Shown here piece after piece: positions 57,028-64,000 of a stretch of 64,000 nucleotides of DNA. Numbering within the stretch: the stretch's first letter is position 1; each line of letters starts with the position of its first letter. The stretch lies in NCBI GenBank assembly GCA_000827205.1, contig KN832554.1:1424345-1488344 (forward strand), in the 5' to 3' direction. The notes beneath the pieces were generated by a model that was not told the origin of the DNA, searched no databases, and was given only the letters and a program-made list of their open reading frames with translations. The DNA is from Plicaturopsis crispa FD-325 SS-3 (lineage: Eukaryota > Basidiomycota > Agaricomycetes > Amylocorticiales > Amylocorticiaceae). The position numbers and the translations under genes are program-made.

Positions 57028-57447
57028 TTATCTATGCTGCTTTCCCCTTCCCCTCCCTCTCAACATTGAGGTCCTCGTTGTCGGGCTGATCTTGTTGCAT
57101 TGCCTCATATAATTGCTCGTCCGATCGGGACACCCCACATCACGCCCATAGCTAGTAGAACATACTCGTAGCCCCGTATCATTGCAATCTTATCGCTCAA
57201 TTACTTACCGCTTCACAGACGGACTCCCAACGCAATGGATGTGATATAGGCACAATATACTTATCCTGTCCAAAAAGGTGGCATGGTGCTCCCCGGTGCA
57301 GATTGCAGAGTTGATGTAATTCCCCTTGGCATTCGTCGACCCAATTCTTCTACTGGCTTCCTCGTGGGGTCGAAGACACATCCTTGTCTGACGGTCAGTG
57401 CTCACTTCAGTTACTCTTTACTGTCTTCCCGCTTTTCAGGCTGCCGT
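57028..57447. other. Intergenic region before a disordered-kinase locus
   Basis: 420 bases; promoter of the next gene. A longer open frame runs in from 57384 in another phase, so the exact start of that gene is uncertain. Confidence 0.35.
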
Positions 57448-58331
57448 ATGTCGATTATCCAGGACGATTGCTACCACGGAAGTTCAAGGGAAATGCCTCA
57501 CAGTCCTCCCGCGGCCGATGGAATGCCTTCAACTTTGGATCTAGTTCAGGATTTTCTATTGCCGCGAACATCACCTCCAGGTGTGTAATATTTATTGAGC
57601 AAATCGCGTTTCTAATCGTTCAAACCGCTCAACGCCCACGATTTATAGTGCCGATACGCCCACCGAGCCCGCACTACGTCTTTCCAGATGAAATCTATCA
57701 GTATGATCACACTAAGCCCCCAACGACAGACTATGGCTCTCGCCCTTTCCCCTCGCCTACTGAGAAGGAAGCGTTATTCAACGATCCCTTCCTAGGTTCT
57801 GGTGCTCGTCATCATATGCCACCTTACAAGCCTCTCCGACGGAATCATTTCGCCTCAAAATCCTCGCCCCTCCCCTTCCTATACCAATCCGGGTTGATGC
57901 GCAGCCGACCCGTGTATCGGTATGCCCCCGTGGGGCAGGACTCGATGCAGGAGCACGGTTTTTTTCGCGCTAACGTGCACCGTGACACTAGTGCCGCGTA
58001 CGTTCGCAAGGTATACCCCTTCGCAGCTGAGCCCGCTATGCACGAGCAAACCTACGACACGGATGAGCATCCCGCAAAGAAGAAGCGGAAGACTACAAAT
58101 TCAGTACTCCTAAACCACTCGGCTGAAACCAATAAGGACCACACGACGGACCTCCATGGGCCGGCAAGAGGCTTCCTGTCCCCTCCTACCTTCTCCACAC
58201 ATCCATCAGAACAGGTTTCTGAAGAAGAAAGTTCCTTCAGGATCTACAAGGTGTGTGGCGTCTGCTGGCACCATCAAGTGCACCCGTTCATGCGTATATC
58301 GTGCATGTCAAGTGCCTTCGGACGACTCTAG
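57448..58331 (+). CDS. Disordered protein region, possibly the N-terminus of the following kinase gene
   Basis: Two exons in this model: MSIIQDDCYHGSSREMPHSP ... LLPRTSPP joined by a 73-base GT-AG intron with a TTCTAATC branch point to VPIRPPSPHYVFPDEIYQYD. It is Pro/His/Tyr-rich with SPTEKEALFNDPFLGSGARH, a KKKRK basic cluster (likely nuclear) and an acidic SEQVSEEESSF. No domain is recognised. The frame stops at 58331 only if the last GTGTGT donor is unused; if used, it continues as CLRTTLENKLKTLTVSTEEG and joins the kinase below through another intron. Only 100 bases separate the two, so one gene is more likely than two. Alternative start: a phase-shifted frame from 57384 without the first intron. 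Low certainty on boundaries. Confidence 0.4.
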
Positions 58332-58431
58332 AGAACAAGTTGAAGACACTGACGGTTTCTACGGAAGAAGGGACACTTGCAGAGTACAGCAAGTTCGTAC
58401 AGCCCCATACTGAAAGTCACCCCTTTCTCAT

Positions 58432-60085
58432 ATGCCGTTGTTCGACAGAGTCTCGGAGACGTTGGACGCTATCAATATGCGAATGACCGAGCTGGACCCG
58501 GTCGCAGCATTGGTAAGGAGTGAAGAAAGCCGGGTGGATCTGCTTTCCGTGAGTGAGACTATTTGTACTACGTATACGACGGTGTTTGTCACTGACTCGC
58601 ACGATCCATCAAGCTGTGCGAGCCATTGGGAGTTCCCATTGAAGGCGACACCATCAGAGAAGCCCTTGATACCGACGAGGGAGAGTTAAGGCATATCCTG
58701 GGTCGTATCTTGGCGTCTACATCTGAAATACGACGCGCCTGTGGATTGACGCGCGAGGAAGCTGGGAGATTCATTGATGCTGTGCACAAGGTACGCTGTG
58801 GCAATTGCGACCTCGTCCTATTGCTAATCAGTGCGATATTTGAGCACCATAGATCCTCCATGATCTACCGACGGGCAGCAATGCAGAATCATCTGACCAC
58901 ACCATGTTTAGCCACCGTGTCCACCGGTTTCTCGTCAAGGTCGTCGAACACAGCGGAATAATACCAGCCGCTCTTAAGATTGAAGGCATCCAGCTTCTCG
59001 AGAAAGACCCCATATCGAAGGGCGGCTTTGCAGATATTTATCTCGCGACGCACAATGGTAACAAACTCGTGCTGAAACGAATAACGTGCCAAAATCTTGA
59101 CTCGGAGGGCCTCATTCGACCTCTCGACAAGAAGAGTATGGTACGTCCCCAGTAAAGACTCGGTTGATCCAGTTTTTATTTGAACTTATGCTCCGCGATG
59201 ATAGGTATTTTGTCGCGAGGCTATGTTATGGAAGCGCCTCGATCACCCTCATGTCCTACCATTCTTAGGTGTGGATTATGATACCTTCTCGTTGAAGTTT
59301 ATCTGCATGGCATCACCATACCTTTCAAACGGGACGATTCTAGAACATATCAAGAGGTGCGGCAGAAGAAGCCCAGATCTCATTAGCTATGTACGTGCTG
59401 CTGGCTACATGAAGCGTTGAGCAATGCGAATGCGATTACCGTATTGCAGATATGCCAAATCGCAGTTGGTCTCCAGTATCTCCACTCTCAGCACATTGTT
59501 CACGGTGATTTGCGAGGGGTAAGCCACGATTGCCTGCAACATCATCTCTTAGTGCTGACTTTGCCCCACGCCACTCTTTAGGCCAATATTCTGATAGACG
59601 ACCAGTTTCGTGTTCGTCTCGCTGACTTTGGTCTCTCTGTCTTCGTCGATTCCACGGTCACTACATCCCACCATGAAGGCACCATACGATGGATGGCCCC
59701 CGAATTGTTCAAACCTAGCGATTTTGCGATGACGCACTCCCGACGCACATTCCCCAGTGATGTGTTCGCCTTCGGACACGTATGCGTAGAGGTGAGATGC
59801 TGCTACTCCCGAAAACAGCCATCAACGAGGACGCTCACAGTTTCGCAGGTTTTCACCGGGAGGGAACCATTTCCTGAACTGCGAAACACGATGCAGGTAC
59901 TTTTGACGGTGGTGGACCGAGGTCGACCGCAGAGACCTTTACCGGGCCAGGGCAATGAGTACTTGCCATTGCCCGACTGCCTATGGGATTTGGTCAATTC
60001 CTGTTGGGAGCACCAGCCCAGCGACAGACCTCACATGAAAGATGTCACGCACACGGTAGAGAATTGGCAGAATGCGGCACGATGA
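58432..60085 (+). CDS. Protein kinase (TKL-like Ser/Thr), basidiomycete type
   Basis: Kinase domain in the C-terminal ~300 residues, about eight exons. It has the glycine loop ISKGGFADIYLATH, Lys in KLVLKRITC, HVLPFLGVDY, HSQHIVHGDLRGANILIDD (catalytic loop HGDLRGAN in place of HRDLKxxN, as in many basidiomycete TKL kinases), RLADFGLSVF (DFG), EGTIRWMAPELF (APE), FPSDVFAFGHVCVEVFTGRE and PSDRPHMKDVTHTVENWQ. Upstream ~170 residues are helical: MPLFDRVSETLDAINMRMTE, LRHILGRILASTSEIRRACG, LTREEAGRFIDAVHK. The kinase core is firm. The start is not: 58432 is the first Met in the frame, but an intron from 58390s (GTACAG...ACAG) would instead fuse it to the disordered region at 57448 as TLAEVSETLDAIN. 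Substrate unknown. Catalytic D and K are present, so activity is likely. Confidence 0.8.
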
Positions 60086-60876
60086 ACATATCGTCCGTTC
60101 TTCCTCAACCCTTCTATCCTTCTATCCACTTTCCCCCTCATCATGAGTTCACTGTCTGTCTGTACGTTTAACACCCTGCTTTCGTCCTTGCTTTCATCCT
60201 TCCAAGCTCAATTTCAGCTTTCGCTCTCGATCAGCTCTCCAGTTACGACATGTCTTGTATTGACCTATTCAACAGCCCGCGCGGGTCTATCACACCACTG
60301 TAAGTGTAACGCCGCAAAAGAGGCTTGGTCTCGAGTGTCCACATCGACGAGCACTATAACGATTTCAAAATATATTCTCTATTGGTTTGTATATTCCCCT
60401 CCCCGACCCGTCAATGCTACATCGACACGAGCAAGATAAGTAGTATCCAAATATGCGTACAATGATGAGATAGCCCAGAACTAATAAAACTGCCTGCAAA
60501 AGAAGGGTGGTAGGTAGAAAGCGGCGCCGAATACTGGCGAATGTATCGAAGAGTGGCGAGAGTGTATGCACATGGGAATAATGGGGGTGCGATCGGAGAG
60601 CGCGGTGTATATGCGGGTCCTGCGAACATAAATACCGGTTAAACGGGTGGGCGCGGGGAGGGGTTGTCATTAAGATGGGGTGTCGTATGCGAGCGTCAGC
60701 GTCGGGAATTAGTGTCGTGTCGTGAAGTATGCGGCCAGTCGATGCGGGGTAGGCAAAGCAAAGCGATAAGCAGGGTGCGATGATGATGGAAGCAAGCATG
60801 GTCGTCGTCGGTCATGTTGGGAAGAGATAAATATACCATCCGTCCACATATGCAACAGATCCAAGCCGGAGACGCC
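60086..60876. other. Convergent intergenic region, 0.8 kb
   Basis: 3' spacer between the kinase (+) and the Tvp38-like gene (-). A 144-codon minus-strand frame at 60365-60799 is open but has no conserved domain. No repeat or RNA gene is seen. Confidence 0.4.
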
Positions 60877-62404
60877 TCAGGGCATCTCCCGTTTTTCCCT
60901 CACTAGTTCCGCCAGCTCCTCTTCCCGGGTCCGCTGGCGCGACTTGGACCGAGCTAGTCCCTTCACCCAGTTCACCCACCGAGCGCGGCCCCGCATCTCC
61001 TCCTCGGTGGCATCAGGGCGTGCCGTCGGGGTGACGAATGCCTTCAGCTTGTCCCGCGCCAATATCGGCGCCAGACTCAGCAACGTTAAACACGCGAGTT
61101 TCGCAATCACGCCCGGGCTTGTTAACAACGCTCCGACCGTCTCCGACCCTTCACCGTTGCTACCGGAGGAAACCGTCTGCAGGATGTCTCCGATTTGGCA
61201 CGTGACCGCTGTCCAGGGGAGTACGCCGATGAAGGCCCCGAGTGCGCAGGAGGAGAGGGGGATGTGGGCGGCCCCACAGGCAATGTTGAGTCCGGACCAA
61301 GGGACAACGCCAATCAGGCGCAGTATGGTGAGGCGAACCCAAGTGCTGTCTGCGGAGGCTTCGGGGTGGGCCGTGGAAGCGGAATAATTGGAGTCGGAGG
61401 ACCCTTGGAGAGCGGCGCGCGTCATGTCTAATGCGCGGGGGAAGAAGTGGCTGACTATCGGTGCCAGAGGTGCAGCCAGGGCTGTGGCACAGACGGAGCC
61501 GAGCGTCGTGAGGGCAGTCAGGAGGAGCGTGGCGTACGCTGGCGAAAACAGTGCGCCTGCTAGCACGTTCTACAACACGTTCAATCGATCAGAAACCGTT
61601 TCCGAGCAAGATGGAGATGAAAAACTCACCCAGATAACGCTCCCCGGGACAGACCACGCGTGCATCCACACGGCGGTAACGGAGATCACAGCGAGTACGT
61701 GTGCCATCGGCACACGGCCGCTTTGCGAGTACGCATGAAGCTCCCGGCCCAGTTGAGCTAGGTCCGTCAGTGTCCGTGGCCAGGTTAAGGATATTGGGAG
61801 TGTAGACAGGCAGAAGAGCACGGAGGTCGCGGAAAGCACAAACAGGGCAAGCACAACAAGTACAGGGGTGTGGATCTTTGGGATTCGTGTAAATAAGACG
61901 ATAGCATCAGAGAGATGTACAACGCACGGAGAACGACGGCCGCTGTGGCGAGTACTTCTCAGAGTGAACGTCCTGGCCGAACGAGGTCTGGTGTGCGGAT
62001 GCGGACATGGGGAGCACATATTCGCCGTCTATGCTCGAGCGGGGCGACGAAGGAGTCGACCAAGAAAACTGTGCGTGTTTGGGGTGCATATGCAGAAACT
62101 GAAGACATCGCGAGGCGAGGATGAAGAGCATGGACGGCGGCGCGGGTGCAGAGGTGTTGACTGGTGCCGGCGACCGCGTACGAGGCAGGGCGGTGTCTCG
62201 TGGGGACTCTTTGCTCAGGTCAATCTCGAAGGGGGGCGGTGTCGGTGTCGGTGTTGGCTGATCGCTAACCGAACATGCGCGTCGTCTGTTCCCGCAGGTT
62301 GAAATGCTGAGCGGCGGGCGTACACCGGTAGACCCAGCGCGACTGCGACTTGGCATGGGAGGGCTTAGAGTCGCAGTTTGTGCCATAGAAACAGACATTG
62401 ACAC
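60877..62404 (-). CDS. tvp38: Tvp38/TMEM64 family membrane protein (VTT domain)
   Basis: Golgi/ER multi-pass membrane protein of the DedA/VTT superfamily, whose members act as lipid scramblases or in membrane trafficking; the exact role is unproven. Three exons, ~455 residues. Long polar N-terminus with PTPTPTPPPFEIDLSKESPR, then hydrophobic segments: VLVVLALFVLSATSVLFCLS, HVLAVISVTAVWMHAWSVPG, NVLAGALFSPAYATLLLTAL, TTLGSVCATALAAPLAPIVS. The VTT signature follows: RLTILRLIGVVPWSGLNIAC, GAAHIPLSSCALGAFIGVLP and WTAVTCQIGDIL. A charged basic tail (KGLARSKSRQRTREEELAEL, VREKREMP) ends at 60877. Introns: GTGCGT donor after SFS, joined to IHTPVLVVLA, and GTGAGT after PGSVIW. The start at 62404 (MSMSVSMAQTATLSPPMPSR) is the first Met of the exon. 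Confidence 0.85.
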
Positions 62405-63346
62405 GACGACAGGGAAATATTACTTAGAGGGAAAGAAGGAAAAGTAAAGGAAAGGTAGAAGAGATTGAAAAGTTGGTGTTCAAAAATCTGAATCAGAGCG
62501 GATGACTGTTTGCAAATTTCTGTTCCATCTCTTCCGCCGCCTCCGTCGGTTCCCTCGCCTTCTTCTCTTCTCCTCCTGCGCTGTTCATCATTTCTCTCTG
62601 TTCCCACCGAGTCGCTACCGCAGCTCTCACAGGTCTACCTCCGCATTGCCACACATAGCTTCCCCGCAGCCACGTCTACAGGATGCAATATATGGCGCAG
62701 TTCAAGCAGCTTTGGATCTGACCAATGCAGCCAGAGGGGCTTTGAAATACAGATGCTTCGTAAGCGTGCTAGTGTGGCACATCGATTGCCGGTAAGTATC
62801 GTCTGCTCTTGTGCCGAGGCTCGGACGTCGGACGTCGCTCGGGCATCCAACGGGCATTGACTCGGAGAATGAATGGAGAACAGCTGCCAGAGCACAGTGC
62901 TCGTTTGGGGAGACATGTCCTCTTCAAAGATGACGCTTGGGCGGCACACTTCGGCGTATGTGGGTACGCGGAGCCCTCGGTGCAGAGACCTGGGTCAGAG
63001 GACCACTGACTCGATCCCATGGAAAGGACTTTCGAGCTGAAGGTGATCTGAAGGAGCAAGTAATAGCTATCGATGTGACCATGACCGGGGTCTCGACATC
63101 CCAGAAATAACTCATCGATGCATTATCTGTGAAGACATCGCTCGACGGACCGTGCATGCTGCAACCCAGAAAGTCGCCGTAGCTCCAGACCCTGACAAAA
63201 CATGCTCGGAACATAAGCACCTGCGTTTCAATGCATACGACGGAAATACAATCGGGAGTGCATAATCATGGATAGAGTGCGCGTAGCTGGTGGTGGTGCA
63301 TACATCCCTCGTCTCGTCACTAGCCCTGCTTTTAATGGTCGGGGAT
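62405..63346. other. Unresolved 0.9 kb region, possible small gene
   Basis: Between the divergent start of the Tvp38 gene and the eL36 3' end. Plus-strand fragments look coding: MLRKRASVAHRLP before a GTAAGT donor at about 62791, and a 50-codon reading MWVRGALGAETWVRGPLTRS ... VTMTGVSTSQK ending at about 63108. I could not join them into one supported model. Probably a poorly conserved gene or remnant. Confidence 0.3.
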
Positions 63347-63855
63347 TTAGTGCGTAGTCCGCCTGCTCTCCTGGATGATCGTGCCAAGCTCTTCGAGCTT
63401 GCGTTTCGAGCGGAGGAGTGTGCCGAGCTAAACAATGTCAAAAATTTAGCTACGATAATCCAACACTCTGCGGAAGGCATGCAGCGGGTGCGCACCCTCT
63501 TCTTTGTGAGCTTCCGCGCCTTCTTGTCCTGCACAACACGAGCCCGCGAGTTAGCACGGCCGACACCTTCCAGCGAGTCGCAGCAAACGCACCTTCGAAT
63601 TCCTGAGCAGTTCCATAACGCGGCGCTCGTACGGGCTGAAGCCCGCGACCTCCCGAATCACCGACCGGACGAACTTCGTGCGGGTGCTCTGCACGCCTTT
63701 GCGGTGCGAGGGGCGCTCAGCCCGGGGGATGGCCGTCGTGGGGTGGCCCTTGTTCAAGCCGTAGCGCAAGTCTAAAATCACGAACGAGAGGCGTTAGCAA
63801 GACGGTCTACGCAAGGTCAAAGGTTTGTGCAGCGGGACGCACTTGTGCGAGTCAT
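63347..63855 (-). CDS. rpl36: 60S ribosomal protein eL36
   Basis: Cytosolic large-subunit protein of about 100 residues. Four exons here. Exon 1 is MTRT plus one base (ATGACTCGCACAA, 63855-63843), joined by a GT-AG intron to [20 protein letters not shown]. Then [51 protein letters not shown] and, after another intron, [20 protein letters not shown] with the end SRRTTH. Each block matches eL36 (GLNKGH, RRKG-type, TKFVR, PYERRxMELL, KKRLGT). The tail differs mildly from the usual VIAESRRAH but is collinear. Small exons and intron-rich 5' ends are usual in ribosomal protein genes. The stop is at 63347-63349. Confidence 0.93.
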
Positions 63856-64000
63856 TTTGTGTGTCTTGAGGAGGATATCGGCGTCGATTTTGGCGGTGGC
63901 GGCTGCACTCGACGGTTTGCAGAGTGTGCTGCCCGATTTGGTAACTACTGTACAGGACCTCACAAAATGTTCCCACGCCTATCCACCCGGTCCTCATGCT

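Noticed and set aside
57384-57600. Start of the disordered protein at 57384 in an unspliced frame
   Set aside because: A well-formed intron (GTGTGT...ATAG with a branch point) supports the other frame; kept only as an alternative.
60365-60799. 144-codon minus-strand open frame
   Set aside because: No domain, no splice support, and it lies in the convergent 3' region of two genes.

Overview
The window looks like nuclear DNA of a filamentous basidiomycete, most likely an Agaricomycete. Genes are dense, sit on both strands and are cut by many introns of about 50-70 bases with GTRNGT...YAG borders. Single-copy fungal genes (CENP-A, RRN7, ERJ5, HIS4, PDB1, IDH1, Argonaute) have basidiomycete-like sequence, and one tRNA has a eukaryotic nuclear intron. 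No species is claimed. All homology statements are recognition by eye; no search was run.

Layout. 1-9.1 kb: end of a ceramide synthase, a Gfd2-like exonuclease, centromeric histone CENP-A, a short-chain dehydrogenase, a 1.6 kb gap, then a large disordered/coiled-coil protein of unknown function. 9.6-21.9 kb: a housekeeping block with RRN7 (Pol I factor), ERJ5 (ER J-protein), glutamine synthetase, a conserved unknown protein, IDH1 and a membrane alpha/beta hydrolase. 22.6-28.1 kb: a histidine-type methyltransferase gene split by an apparently intact 4.09 kb DNA transposon. 29.6-38.9 kb: a Git1-like MFS transporter, a MYND zinc-finger protein, an F-box protein, an amidohydrolase and a second dehydrogenase. 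39.1-47.8 kb: PDB1, the trifunctional HIS4, an intron-bearing tRNA-Gln(CUG), a Tma17-like chaperone, TSPO and a secreted GH16 glucanase. 48.4-63.9 kb: Argonaute, a small disordered protein, an EF-hand mitochondrial carrier, a disordered region followed by a protein kinase, a Tvp38/VTT membrane protein and ribosomal protein eL36.

How the genes work together. There is no operon-like logic; most genes are core metabolism and chromosome or RNA biology. Several neighbours are divergent pairs sharing 200-320 bp promoters (Gfd2-like/CENP-A, RRN7/ERJ5, IDH1/hydrolase, SDR/PDB1). HIS4 carries a Gcn4-type site and the glutamine synthetase promoter has a GATA-type site.

The most unusual object is the transposon at 23327-27416. 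It has a perfect 14-bp terminal inverted repeat, a perfect 7-bp target duplication (CTCCTCC) and one gene of two exons (1031 codons). That gene has candidate acidic catalytic residues and a CxxH motif, but matches no standard superfamily I can name. Taking out the element plus one target copy leaves the methyltransferase reading frame exactly in register, which supports these boundaries independently. A second theme is GC-AG introns: one clear case (GCAAGT donor) and two inferred ones, each needed to keep a conserved reading frame.
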